A stretch of 64,000 bases of DNA from an uncultured Flavobacteriaceae bacterium (GTDB lineage Bacteria; Bacteroidota; Bacteroidia; Flavobacteriales; Flavobacteriaceae), in the NCBI GenBank assembly GCA_947501845.1, contig CANMXP010000015.1:1-64000 (forward strand), read 5' to 3'. The notes under the pieces are model-generated. The model saw only the letters and a list, made by a program, of their open reading frames with translations, was not told the DNA's origin and searched no databases. The translations under genes and the position numbers were made by a program. Shown in pieces: positions 33,247 through 42,944 of this stretch (its first letter is position 1; the number at the start of each line of letters is the position of its first letter).

Positions 33247-36200
33247 CTAATTTTTAGTACTAAAAATGGTTAGCGGACCGTTGTTATTTGTAACAATTAT
33301 TAGGTTTTTATTACTCTGTTTAATGCAGGTAAGCTCCCTACTATCATAAGGTGTATAAAAACCACTTTGTTTAGGAGGCAAATAGGAAAAATTATTTTTG
33401 CCATCTCCTAAAAGAACAGCTCCAATTCCTGAATCGTAACGTATCGTTTCTACCTCAACACCATAATGATTGCCTACTATTAGAATATCTTTAAACCCAT
33501 CGTTATTAAAATCTGAAACCATTGATGATTTTATAGGGGATACCTGTGCTTGTATAGGGAGTGGTTTTCTTTTAAGTATGCCATTATCATTTATCAAAAC
33601 GATGCTTTCAAAGTTGTTAATCTCGTATATAACAGCATTTTCCACTTTTTCTTCGGGAAGTATTTCCAGTAGCTTGGATGAGGCAAAACTATGGTAATCT
33701 TTGAATTTTTCTGCAACATAGGGCATTTGCTGGCTGGTACACTCCTTGCCTCTTAATGGTACATAATCGTTTTTGTAATATTTTGCCAGTACGACATCGT
33801 TTATTCCGTTATTGTCAAAATCGTTAGCATATACCTTAAAAGGATGTTCTTTTGATGCTTTGAACTTATTATTTTTTCCCAGATTGCCAACAATGTAGTC
33901 ATCGTCCCCATCGTTATCTAAATCGCTGGCCGTTATAGACCACCATAGACCCCTGGTATCGTTTAGACCATACTTTTTTGAGTTATCTATAAATTTGCCC
34001 TTTTCATTTTCTAAAACTATAATTTCCATCCACTCTCCAACCAGCATGAGGTCATTATCATTGTCCCCGTCTATATCTGTAAAAACGGCATCGGTAACCA
34101 TACCTATGTTTTGAAGATTCGGTGCTATCTTGTTAGAGGCTTTTTTAAACAGACCGCCTTCATTTATTAGCAGGTAGCTACTGGCTGGAAAAGGATATTT
34201 ATCGGCAATAAGCCTGGTACCAACAAATATATCCAGATCACCATCAGAATCTATATCACTGGCTTTTGCGCATTGCGAACTTTCGTATATTGATGGCAAA
34301 ACAGTATCATTTTTAGTGAATTCCCCTAGGCCATTGTTTATATATACTCTATCTTTTAGCAAAACATGCCCTCTCTCATATTCAGAGCCTCCGCTTGCTA
34401 TAAATAAATCGTTGTCGTTGTCGCCATCTATGTCTATGAACAGGCAGCCCAAATCTTCCGAGTCTTTGTCTTTTTCCCAGGGCTGCGATGCATTTTTTTT
34501 AAATAGTCCGTTTTCTTTTTGTTGTATGTAAAGTGTACCGCTTTCGCCAATGGCTCCACCAATAAACAGGTCTTCCAATCCATCGCCATTCACATCTCCG
34601 GAGACGGAAAAAGGGCCGTTCTGTGACAATTTATGTGGCAGCAGTACTTCTTTTTCAAAATCATTGAATGTATTTTCTTTATGGACAAAGGGCAGACCAA
34701 TGCCTTTGGCATTCATTCTGGCAAATGTTTTTTTGATTTTATCTGGGCTTTTGGTTATGGCTTTTTCAGCTTTGGAATATTTGGCCGTTATGGTTCTGTT
34801 TGCACCTATATTTTCAAAAAGGTTCCTTTTCCCATCTGCCCAAACGACTTCAATTTTGTCTATTTCCACATCTTTGCCCAAACCAAAAAACAGCCCTGGT
34901 TCTACGGATGAAAAATAGCCTCGGGTCACATTGTGCTCTGCAACTTGTGTTTTTCCGTTATGGTAAATCGTAGCCTTGGCTCCGTACCCTTGGGTATTAT
35001 TTTCTGGGCCTTCCAGATCGATAGTTAAAAAATTTCCCGTGGCCTTGTTCTCATAAACAAAAGCTGGAGCATCCATATTGTTTGTAACAAGGTCTAGATC
35101 GCCATCATTATCCAGATCTCCATAAGCAATACCGCTGGAAAAGCTAGGGGCATCGAAGCCCCAGTCTTTGGTAACTTTTTCAAATTCCAGACCGCCCCTG
35201 TTTTTAAAAACATAGTTGGGCAATGGCGAAGAAGGGGCCAGTTTGCTTTTTCCAAAGAATTCCTCTGCCGTCATGTTTATATCAAGGTTATTTAGAATAT
35301 CGACAAAATCGTTATTCCTGACATCTTTTTTAATGCCATTGGACACGACGATATCTTTCCAGCCATCGTTATCCAGGTCTACCAGTAAGGCTCCCCAGCT
35401 CCAATCGGTCTTGGCAATACCTGCTATGTTGGCCACATCTGAAAAACTACCAGCACCCGTATTAATTTGAAGGGTGTTGAACATGTATTGATAATGCCCT
35501 CCCGTATTTACTATATTGTTGAATGCCTCGGTACTCATAGACCCCATATTTGTTTTGGAACGGTAGTGGTCTTCGGCTGCCATGTCCAGTGTCATAAGAT
35601 CTATCAAACCATCATTGTTAACATCCCCCGTATCTGAACCCATACTAAAACGGGATATATGCTTTAACTTATCGTTTATAACATTTTTAAAGGTACCATC
35701 CCCATTATTATAGTACATAAAGTCTGGTTCGTCATAATCGTTTGCGACGTATAGATCTGTCCACCCATCATTATTAAAATCACTGGCGTTGACACTCAAA
35801 CCGTAGGCCAAAGTATTTTGAATACCAACCTGTTGCGATACATCTTGGTACCTGCCATTATCATTTCTATATAGCTTATCGGTATAGAATTTATAACGTG
35901 CTTCAGGGATTTTGAAGCGTTTGAACAATTTTGAATCTGCGGGCTGATTTACCTGATACATATCTAGATCCCCATCATTGTCCATATCGAAAAAGACCGC
36001 TTGAGTTGAAAACCCTGCGTCTGCCAGACCGTAAGCCATGGCAGATTCTGTAAAAGTGAGATCTTGATTGTTTATGTAGAGCTGGTTCTTACGGTCTTCG
36101 AGATTCATGGACTCTCCGTTTCTGCTAATATAGATATCGAGATACCCGTCTGCATTAATGTCTACCATGGTGACACCCCAAGACCAACCTGAATTTTTAG

Positions 36201-36540
36201 CTACTCTGGATTTTTTTGTAATGTCTTCAAATTGAAACTGCCCCTTGTTTAAATATAATCTGTCACTAACCTCATTGCCGCAAAAGAATATGTCTGGCAA
36301 GTTATCATTATTAATATCTCCAATAGCGACACCTGCTCCGTTATAGATTTGACTGTAATAAAATATATTTTTTGTGGTGGTTTCTTTAATGGTATTATTA
36401 AAATCGATACCTGTTTTTTCTGAAGGCAACAATTCTAGATGTCCTGTTAGGGCTTCTGGATAAAGGTCACGTTGTGGGCTTTGACATGCCATGATTAAAA
36501 CCAATATCAATAATGTAATACGTTGAGGTTTCATTTTCAT
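33247..36540 (-). CDS. FG-GAP/VCBS-repeat lipoprotein with ASPIC/UnbV domain
   Basis: A 1097-residue exported protein. The lipobox is LIMAC with Cys19. Many Ca-binding FG-GAP/VCBS blades follow (DINNDNLPDIFF, DINADGYLDIYI, DVNGDGLEDLFIGG), which predict beta-propellers, with an ASPIC/UnbV domain in the middle (GYGAKATIYHNGKTQ, FGLGKDVEIDKIEVVW, about 520-590). Such proteins frequently sit in marine flavobacterial polysaccharide loci. They are thought to act at the surface in binding, but no activity is shown. It starts 57 bp after the cytosolic GH17 gene and is probably part of the same long operon. Confidence 0.88.
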   Translation of the reverse strand: MKMKPQRITLLILVLIMACQSPQRDLYPEALTGHLELLPSEKTGIDFNNTIKETTTKNIFYYSQIYNGAGVAIGDINNDNLPDIFFCGNEVSDRLYLNKGQFQFEDITKKSRVAKNSGWSWGVTMVDINADGYLDIYISRNGESMNLEDRKNQLYINNQDLTFTESAMAYGLADAGFSTQAVFFDMDNDGDLDMYQVNQPADSKLFKRFKIPEARYKFYTDKLYRNDNGRYQDVSQQVGIQNTLAYGLSVNASDFNNDGWTDLYVANDYDEPDFMYYNNGDGTFKNVINDKLKHISRFSMGSDTGDVNNDGLIDLMTLDMAAEDHYRSKTNMGSMSTEAFNNIVNTGGHYQYMFNTLQINTGAGSFSDVANIAGIAKTDWSWGALLVDLDNDGWKDIVVSNGIKKDVRNNDFVDILNNLDINMTAEEFFGKSKLAPSSPLPNYVFKNRGGLEFEKVTKDWGFDAPSFSSGIAYGDLDNDGDLDLVTNNMDAPAFVYENKATGNFLTIDLEGPENNTQGYGAKATIYHNGKTQVAEHNVTRGYFSSVEPGLFFGLGKDVEIDKIEVVWADGKRNLFENIGANRTITAKYSKAEKAITKSPDKIKKTFARMNAKGIGLPFVHKENTFNDFEKEVLLPHKLSQNGPFSVSGDVNGDGLEDLFIGGAIGESGTLYIQQKENGLFKKNASQPWEKDKDSEDLGCLFIDIDGDNDNDLFIASGGSEYERGHVLLKDRVYINNGLGEFTKNDTVLPSIYESSQCAKASDIDSDGDLDIFVGTRLIADKYPFPASSYLLINEGGLFKKASNKIAPNLQNIGMVTDAVFTDIDGDNDNDLMLVGEWMEIIVLENEKGKFIDNSKKYGLNDTRGLWWSITASDLDNDGDDDYIVGNLGKNNKFKASKEHPFKVYANDFDNNGINDVVLAKYYKNDYVPLRGKECTSQQMPYVAEKFKDYHSFASSKLLEILPEEKVENAVIYEINNFESIVLINDNGILKRKPLPIQAQVSPIKSSMVSDFNNDGFKDILIVGNHYGVEVETIRYDSGIGAVLLGDGKNNFSYLPPKQSGFYTPYDSRELTCIKQSNKNLIIVTNNNGPLTIFSTKN

Positions 36541-36597
36541 AACACTTAATTTAAATGCATTTAATGATAGTAAGATAGTTAAATAAATGGAATTTTC

Positions 36598-37527
36598 TTA
36601 CTTAATAAATTCTCCTTTTCTCTTAATGTGATTATTTGCAAATTTTAGATTTTCGTCTTTATCCCATAGCCCCCAATAAGCGCCAACATCTCCTTCGGCC
36701 CTTACTTTCCACGATTCATCAAACGATGAGAAGTAAAAGACCTCTATATCGTTAGTTCCAGACCAATATTGTGTATTGATAAAATATTTTATAGCATTTT
36801 CAAAAGAAGGAAGGGCATCATGTATACCTTCACCTAAACTGGGCCAGCCTGTTTCGGTAATAATAACCTTTTTCCCTTTTGCAGCTCTTTGTGCTTCATA
36901 ATACATGTCTTTCATATATAATAATGAATAATGTATATCACAACCTTCCCAATAAGGGTAACAATTAGCCAAGATAATGTCACTGGCGTCAGTTATTTTT
37001 GGTCGTTGGGCAAACTCGTAATAGGAGTCTACATACCCAACTGGGATTTCAGGTATGGCTTCTTTGACCTGATACATAAAACTTAAAAGTTCTTCTTCTG
37101 TTAAATCACCCCTATACATAACTTCATTGCCAACGGCAGCAATATCTACATAGCCTTCGCGCGCCAATTGAATAAGGCTAGCAACTTCTTTCATGTTTGC
37201 TTCTAAATCTACACCTAGCCATGCACCAACAAGTGTTTTTATACCATATTCTTTTGCGACTCGAGGAATAATTTCATTGCCATCTGTACATGAAAAAGAA
37301 CGAATCCATTTGGTATATGGTTTTATTATTTCCATACGACGACGTATCTGTTCTTCTGTAATTATAACTCCTGGCCCTGGTGCTTGACCTTCTTCGTATG
37401 GGCTAAAACACAACCCATGCATCCCTTTATTTAACATTCTATTAAACAGGTTGATTAACCCTATATCCGTCTTGTTTATAAGGTTACCACCCGATAAAGC
37501 CAATATTTCACTTCTTTTTTCTGACAT
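36598..37527 (-). CDS. Cytosolic GH17-family beta-1,3-glucanase/transglycosylase
   Basis: A 309-residue TIM-barrel enzyme without any signal peptide (MSEKRSEILALSGG), so it acts in the cytosol. The acid/base Glu is in AVGNEVMYRGD near residue 135, and the nucleophile Glu is in IITETGWPS near 220. GH17 enzymes hydrolyse or transfer beta-1,3-glucan chains. With the symporter gene just upstream and a cytosolic phosphorylase candidate in the locus, its likely job is processing imported laminari-oligosaccharides. A second, lipoprotein GH17 is encoded at 41679-42944. Confidence 0.85.
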   Translation of the reverse strand: MSEKRSEILALSGGNLINKTDIGLINLFNRMLNKGMHGLCFSPYEEGQAPGPGVIITEEQIRRRMEIIKPYTKWIRSFSCTDGNEIIPRVAKEYGIKTLVGAWLGVDLEANMKEVASLIQLAREGYVDIAAVGNEVMYRGDLTEEELLSFMYQVKEAIPEIPVGYVDSYYEFAQRPKITDASDIILANCYPYWEGCDIHYSLLYMKDMYYEAQRAAKGKKVIITETGWPSLGEGIHDALPSFENAIKYFINTQYWSGTNDIEVFYFSSFDESWKVRAEGDVGAYWGLWDKDENLKFANNHIKRKGEFIK

Positions 37528-37556
37528 AATTATTAAACTTAATACTTTTTTCTAAC

Positions 37557-39119
37557 TTATAGTTCGCCTCTTCTTCTTACCAATTCAGTTTTAATTTCGC
37601 GAGCTCTTTTTTCACTAAGGCTGTAGTTCCACATAACCAGTATAGCGATTGCTGCCGTAACCGACGGTATAATAATATCTGCAATTCTTAGATTAGTCAT
37701 GGTTTCTGCTGTCTGGGTTTCAGCCTCAGAAATAAACCCAACCAATTTTAATACTAATCCACCCAATACTAATGCTAGGGCTTGCCCCAGTTTTACCATC
37801 CACCAATAAATTGCGCCAAAAGTTCCTTCTTTACGTGGCATACCATTTTCTAGCTCATCTAAGTCACATACATCGGCAGTCATACTCATCATTAGGGTAA
37901 ACAGTCCTCCTAGTCCGAAAGCAATAAAAGGAATGGGTAGAAAAATGAGCCAAGGAATGCCTTGACTGGCATCAATACTAAACCACGACATACCAAGATT
38001 ATCTAGATATGGATTTAAAAATTCAAATATGGAGGCTATACCTTGAGTTAACGATTGGCCTAACTCGGTTCTATTGAAACTGGCGTTCAATGTCGTATCA
38101 AAGCCCCACCACTTAAGTATATAACCTATTATTGATATTGCCGTTGAAATGATAAACGCTTTTCTTTTTCCGAGGGCATTCGATATTTTGGAAATTATTG
38201 GAATAACAACAAAAGCTGTTATAATTGCTGTTATTGTAGAAAACCAAGCAGGCCAGGTACCTGCAGCTCCGTAGCTACCATTATACATATAAAATACGAT
38301 AATATAAACACTAAAAGCTGCAACCATTTGAAATCCATTAAACACTAAAAAAGTAGCACCACATAGCTTCATAAATGGTTTGTTTTTAGAAACCTGCTTA
38401 ATACTTTTAAATAGTTCTTTCATATTGGAAGACAGTGTTTTTAGGGAAATTTCTTTTCTGTTTTCCATGTTTTCAGAATCGATTCCTCTACAAAATATGG
38501 CTGGCAATATGCCTAAAACAACACAGGCAGCACCAACTATTATTGAAAGTTGTCTAACACCAACGTCTTGTGCTTTAAATATTTCTGGATCAGCAATAAT
38601 AACCCAAAACCAAGGTACGATCATCCATGCGATTTGTCCCATGGTATTTGAGAAAGCCATTAAACGGGTACGTTCATTATAATCGGAAGTCATTTCATAC
38701 CCCAAACCGACCAAAGGTGTTGCAAACATGGTATTTCCAATTAAAAATATCATTGAAAAAATAAGGAAATACCAAAAGTTATAGGTTTGGGAATTCTCAG
38801 GATATAACTGCCACAATAAAATAAACAAGATACCACTTAAAATAGCGCCGACAAAAATGTAGGGTCTTCTACGTCCCCATTTCGATTTTGTATTGTCTGA
38901 GATGAATCCCATAACAGGATCTGTAAGGGCATCAAAAATTCTTGGAAGTCCGCCCAATAAACCCGCTAAAAAGGGATCCATCCCAAAAGCGGTTAACAAA
39001 AAGAAAGAGAAAAAACCTAAGGCTCCAGGTAATAAATTAAGTACTAGATGGCCAGCTCCAAAAGCTGCTTTTTGTCCTAAAGGGACTCTATCTCTGATTG
39101 CAGTTTTTGTGTTTGACAT
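37557..39119 (-). CDS. GPH-type (MelB-like) sugar:cation symporter
   Basis: A 520-residue inner-membrane MFS protein with about 12 helices. The family pattern DALTDPVMGFISDNTKSKWGRRRPYI (about 46-71) is typical of the glycoside-pentoside-hexuronide group. It includes the Asp residues that bind the cation in MelB. The central loop has the usual long insert (residues ~225-240). In this locus it should carry beta-glucan oligosaccharides or glucose from the periplasm into the cytosol. It lies between the GH30 lipoprotein and the cytosolic GH17, fitting the hand-over from periplasm to cytosol. Confidence 0.9.
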   Translation of the reverse strand: MSNTKTAIRDRVPLGQKAAFGAGHLVLNLLPGALGFFSFFLLTAFGMDPFLAGLLGGLPRIFDALTDPVMGFISDNTKSKWGRRRPYIFVGAILSGILFILLWQLYPENSQTYNFWYFLIFSMIFLIGNTMFATPLVGLGYEMTSDYNERTRLMAFSNTMGQIAWMIVPWFWVIIADPEIFKAQDVGVRQLSIIVGAACVVLGILPAIFCRGIDSENMENRKEISLKTLSSNMKELFKSIKQVSKNKPFMKLCGATFLVFNGFQMVAAFSVYIIVFYMYNGSYGAAGTWPAWFSTITAIITAFVVIPIISKISNALGKRKAFIISTAISIIGYILKWWGFDTTLNASFNRTELGQSLTQGIASIFEFLNPYLDNLGMSWFSIDASQGIPWLIFLPIPFIAFGLGGLFTLMMSMTADVCDLDELENGMPRKEGTFGAIYWWMVKLGQALALVLGGLVLKLVGFISEAETQTAETMTNLRIADIIIPSVTAAIAILVMWNYSLSEKRAREIKTELVRRRGEL

Positions 39120-39156
39120 ATCTTAGTTTGTTTATTTGGTTATACTTAATAATTTA

Positions 39157-40650
39157 TTATGCGTTAGGAATTACAATGGTTTGAATGGCTTTTGCATTTA
39201 TTGAAAATGTTACTGATTTATCTTTTAACTTGAGATGAACACTTTTTGGGTTTGTGGTTTCATTAAATATGACGACCGCAATAGAACCATCGGGGTTTTG
39301 AGTGGCTGTAACCATTAATTCATCATCTGAGTTTTCGAAACTGATTACTTTAGCGTTCGGTCTTATATATTTGCTAAAATGGGCAAGCGTGTAATAAATA
39401 GGCGTGAAATAAACCGCATCAGCATCAGCATCAACAATTACCGGAGCAACGCACCAATTTTTAAACCAATTAGGGCCGCCTTGTTTATCTAAAACCATAT
39501 TCCAATCTACCCAACCATCAACCCAGTTGTTTAAACAACCAATAATATCTCTTGCATAGCGATATACAGGTACATACTTTGGGTGTAAATGTTTTTGATC
39601 TTCGGGAGCCCAATCCCAACCCCAATCGGTAGCTTCCTTACTCCAATACCAAGCATCATCTTTCCATTTTGGCACTTCGGAATCTACACAGGCTTCTGTT
39701 TGTATTAAGTATTTATTGGGGGCTTTTTTGTGTGCATATTGTAATGCTTCTGGGAAGTAATCATAGGTGCTTTCATACCAATGAATGGCTGTTCCATCAT
39801 AATATTTCGAAGATGCCCTGTCTTTATACATGACATCCACCCATTCTTTTAAACCTTCTCTATTTTGATCGTACCCCAAAATTTTTAAATCCCCTTTTCC
39901 ATCGGCTTCCAGTTTTGGTCCTAAGTGATTTTGTACAAAATCGGTCATTTCTTCTGGAGAAAAGTGCATACTTTCCCAATTGTTACCGTTTCCATGAGGT
40001 TCATTTTCAACGGTGAATCCCCAAATATCAATACCTTCTTTTTTATAGGCATCTACATATTTAGAAAAGAATAATGCCCAAGTATCGTAATATTCTGGAA
40101 GCAGTTTGCCCCCAACCCATTTTTTATTGTCTTTCATCCATGGTACAGCTGTCCAGGGTGATGCAAATATTTTGAAACCATCTTCAGATATGGCCAGGGC
40201 ATCTTTTATCATAGGAATGAGGTCGTCCATATCTTCCTCGATCGTAAAATGTTCTAGGTTTATATCATTTTCAACAGGTGTATAAGAATAATTAGTAAGC
40301 GAAAAATCGCAAGAGTTCATATGTGTTCTGGTGAGTGAATATCGTGCTCCGTCTTTTCCAAAATAAGCTTGTAGAATTTTGTTGCGGTTATCTTTACTTA
40401 ATTGGTTTAATAAGTATGCGGAAGACTCTGTAAAGGCACCTCCAAAACCTGTTATGGTTTGAAGCGTTTGTTCGGGTTTTAAAACTATGGTTGCTTTATT
40501 TTCCAGAGACTGAAAATTGATGATTTTGGTAAGCTTATTTCCACTTGCAGAGGTTTCGTATACCTCAAATTTCATCATTTTATTTCTCATATTACAGCTT
40601 GATAGTACTATTATAACTATAAAAACTCTTAAGTAATTAAGCCTCTTCAT
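39157..40650 (-). CDS. GH30 beta-glucanase lipoprotein (beta-1,6-glucan type)
   Basis: A 497-residue enzyme with a lipobox LSSC (Cys19). QTITGFGGAFTESSAYLLNQL near residue 62-82 is the GH30 opening. The acid/base Glu is in FTVENEPHG near 215 and the nucleophile in IQTEACVDSE near 319. GH30 enzymes of laminarin loci usually cut beta-1,6-glucosidic branches; the subfamily cannot be fixed by eye. It overlaps no neighbour but is only 2 bp from the GH-A gene upstream, so it belongs to the operon. It probably removes side chains in the periplasm or at the surface. Confidence 0.9.
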   Translation of the reverse strand: MKRLNYLRVFIVIIVLSSCNMRNKMMKFEVYETSASGNKLTKIINFQSLENKATIVLKPEQTLQTITGFGGAFTESSAYLLNQLSKDNRNKILQAYFGKDGARYSLTRTHMNSCDFSLTNYSYTPVENDINLEHFTIEEDMDDLIPMIKDALAISEDGFKIFASPWTAVPWMKDNKKWVGGKLLPEYYDTWALFFSKYVDAYKKEGIDIWGFTVENEPHGNGNNWESMHFSPEEMTDFVQNHLGPKLEADGKGDLKILGYDQNREGLKEWVDVMYKDRASSKYYDGTAIHWYESTYDYFPEALQYAHKKAPNKYLIQTEACVDSEVPKWKDDAWYWSKEATDWGWDWAPEDQKHLHPKYVPVYRYARDIIGCLNNWVDGWVDWNMVLDKQGGPNWFKNWCVAPVIVDADADAVYFTPIYYTLAHFSKYIRPNAKVISFENSDDELMVTATQNPDGSIAVVIFNETTNPKSVHLKLKDKSVTFSINAKAIQTIVIPNA

Positions 40651-40652
40651 AT

Positions 40653-41675
40653 TTAATTCTTTAACTGATTATACTTGATTTTTATAATATCAAATGTTTT
40701 TTTCTTGTTTCTGTCTATATCAACTATACCCCAATATTCCTCATTAGGAGCACCATCATAAGGAATACCACTACTATTAGGAGCCCACCCACCAATATCT
40801 TGTTGACTTGGGCTACCAGCCTTCCACCAACCGTCTGTAAAAGAAAATATGGCAACGCCAGAGCAAATGATTTGGTTTTTAAATACGGTATCTAAAATGT
40901 TGGTATTGGCATCGGCTTGTGCTTTTTCATTCAGGCCTTTTTCGTAGCCATTCTTTGAAATGGTCATGTAACTATCTCCACCTGCTTCAGATAGGTACAT
41001 CGGTTTAATGCTTACGGCTGCCCATTGAGAAAATATTTCTGAAGGATTGTCCCATCGGTACACATTCATTCCCCAAACATCAATATTAGGAGATAAAGAA
41101 AGTGCCAAGGTATCGGGCAATTCTCCATGAGCCGTAGTTACGGGGTGGTTGGAATCATTTTTATGAATTAATTCGGCCGCATTATTCATTGCATTGTACC
41201 AATTTTTTAGGTCTCCATCAAACCATTTTGGATGATAGTTATACTCATTGCCTAGTTCCCAGAGTAATATTGCCTTGTGGTTTTTGTATTTATTTACATA
41301 ATTGATAAAACTTCCAGAAAGGATATCATAGTTACCTTCTTGGTTATATCCAAAACCAATGATAATTTTTAAACCTGCTTGGTGTATTTCATCTAAAACG
41401 GCTTTATCATCAATAGGCGCATAAACCCTTATGGTATTTATGCCCGCTTCAACCATTAAGGCCAAATCTTCTGTTAAATTTTTAAAATTTCTTTTCTTAC
41501 TTCCTTTTGGAACTGGATGATAGCAGATACCCTTAATATAGTAAGGGGTCTTATTTACCAAAATCTGACGTCCTGAAACTGAAACCACGTCAACATTGCT
41601 ATTGTTTTTGCACGAAACAAAAATTAAAGCAATGATTAGTAATATGTTTTTATTAAATATCTGCATAAACTTCAA
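40653..41675 (-). CDS. Clan GH-A (GH2/GH72-like TIM barrel) hydrolase lipoprotein
   Basis: A 340-residue enzyme with a lipobox (IFVSC). The barrel begins NKTPYYIKGICYHPVPKG and carries the clan GH-A pair: acid/base Glu in LLWELGNEYNYHP near residue 141 and nucleophile Glu in MYLSEAGGDSYM near 228. It resembles the catalytic barrel of GH2 and the GH72 transglycosylases, without the GH2 beta-sandwich domains. I cannot name the exact family. Its place between the GH17 and GH30 lipoprotein genes (3 and 2 bp gaps) argues for action on the same beta-glucan. Confidence 0.75.
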   Translation of the reverse strand: MKFMQIFNKNILLIIALIFVSCKNNSNVDVVSVSGRQILVNKTPYYIKGICYHPVPKGSKKRNFKNLTEDLALMVEAGINTIRVYAPIDDKAVLDEIHQAGLKIIIGFGYNQEGNYDILSGSFINYVNKYKNHKAILLWELGNEYNYHPKWFDGDLKNWYNAMNNAAELIHKNDSNHPVTTAHGELPDTLALSLSPNIDVWGMNVYRWDNPSEIFSQWAAVSIKPMYLSEAGGDSYMTISKNGYEKGLNEKAQADANTNILDTVFKNQIICSGVAIFSFTDGWWKAGSPSQQDIGGWAPNSSGIPYDGAPNEEYWGIVDIDRNKKKTFDIIKIKYNQLKN

Positions 41676-41678
41676 TAA

Positions 41679-42944
41679 TTAATGTGATATGGTTTCATAA
41701 GCCATTGGAGGTACCAATACATTTATTTTAAGGATTTCTTTATTCCCATTATATGTTTTCTTTATGGTTTGACCATCTCTGGTTAACCCATTAAAAATCC
41801 CTTTATCTACCAAATCCCATAAGGCATATTTTGCTTCTCCTTTTAAGTTTATTAAACCAAAATGATTTTCGGATCCTTGCTTATTTTTAGCATCTTTCCA
41901 TGATTCATCGAAAGCTTCAAAGTAAAAACAAGAAATTCCCGCTTTGTTTGTCCAATCACGAATCATTTGATAATAGCGCCCAGACTTATACTCATCTGCT
42001 GCTTTCGATCCATTAGCGCCATAATGACCATTAGAAATGGTAGCCCATCCCGTTTCTCCTATATGAACTGGTTTATTGACACCGAGACTTCTCATATAAT
42101 CTGAAACTGCTTTGTACTGCGACATGGCAAATGTTTTAGCTCTTAGCATGGCTGCTTCAATTTTTTCGTGATCAGATAATACGGCTTCATTTTCAGGAAC
42201 GGTCCAAAATTCAGGATTATGGTAAGAGTTATGCATAGGGTAGGTATGCATAGAGATATAATCTACCGCTTTAATGAGCTTTTCCAGATTGGGTGTACGG
42301 TAGCTCGGGTCACCACCTCCCCAGGACGAAAAATCATCTGAACTTGTAATCCATAAATCTTTGGGAAGTTCACCAGATTGTTTTAGTGCCTGTAAATGAT
42401 TTACCCATTTTAAAATAACATTTGGTCTCACAAAATAACTGGTTGCCCACCGTACCATAGCTTCATTTCCAACAGCAATTATTTTTACAATGTCTGGGTA
42501 GGTTTTGGCTAAGGCAACTGCCCTCGCAATCTCGGCAGCATTGTCTTTACTTTCTACTTCATGGTTTGGTGTTTTATTCGTCCAAGCATTTTCGCAATCC
42601 ATCCAAGCACCTAGCATCACGTACATTTCGAAGTTAGTATCTTCTTTTTTTAATTGACTAATGGCTTTTAATAAGTTGGGGGCCTGCTGTAATTGCACAT
42701 TGTAGGTCCGCAATACTTTTACACCCATAGCAGCCAAAATCTTCATATCTTCTTTTAGCTCTGCAATGGTAGGTTGAATATCTCTAGACGTTTGGCGATA
42801 GCCTCCATATGAAATGGCTAAATATTCTGGATTGCCTAAGATATCTGCAGCTGTTATATTCATTTTTTCTTCTGGTTTTTTATTGCATCCAAGCATCGTG
42901 GTTAAAACAGATAGTATTAATATTTTTTTTAAATGTGTTCTCAT
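41679..42944 (-). CDS. GH17-family beta-1,3-glucanase lipoprotein
   Basis: A 421-residue enzyme with a lipobox MLGC. The TIM barrel has the acid/base Glu in IIAVGNEAMVRWA near residue 160 and the nucleophile in HIGETGWATIS near 297, followed by the characteristic FYFEAFDESWKD. It is longer than the cytosolic GH17 of this locus and is exported. Likely role: endo- or exo-cleavage of beta-1,3-glucan in the periplasm or at the membrane. It overlaps the end of the large phosphorylase-like gene by 4 bp (ATGA), so the two are translationally coupled. Confidence 0.88.
   Translation of the reverse strand: MRTHLKKILILSVLTTMLGCNKKPEEKMNITAADILGNPEYLAISYGGYRQTSRDIQPTIAELKEDMKILAAMGVKVLRTYNVQLQQAPNLLKAISQLKKEDTNFEMYVMLGAWMDCENAWTNKTPNHEVESKDNAAEIARAVALAKTYPDIVKIIAVGNEAMVRWATSYFVRPNVILKWVNHLQALKQSGELPKDLWITSSDDFSSWGGGDPSYRTPNLEKLIKAVDYISMHTYPMHNSYHNPEFWTVPENEAVLSDHEKIEAAMLRAKTFAMSQYKAVSDYMRSLGVNKPVHIGETGWATISNGHYGANGSKAADEYKSGRYYQMIRDWTNKAGISCFYFEAFDESWKDAKNKQGSENHFGLINLKGEAKYALWDLVDKGIFNGLTRDGQTIKKTYNGNKEILKINVLVPPMAYETISH

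Noticed and set aside
34550-34918. Open frames on the + strand within the FG-GAP gene (also 34316-34531, 34633-34911, 35216-35470)
   Set aside because: They are antisense shadows of a long, clearly coding - strand gene and show no family features.
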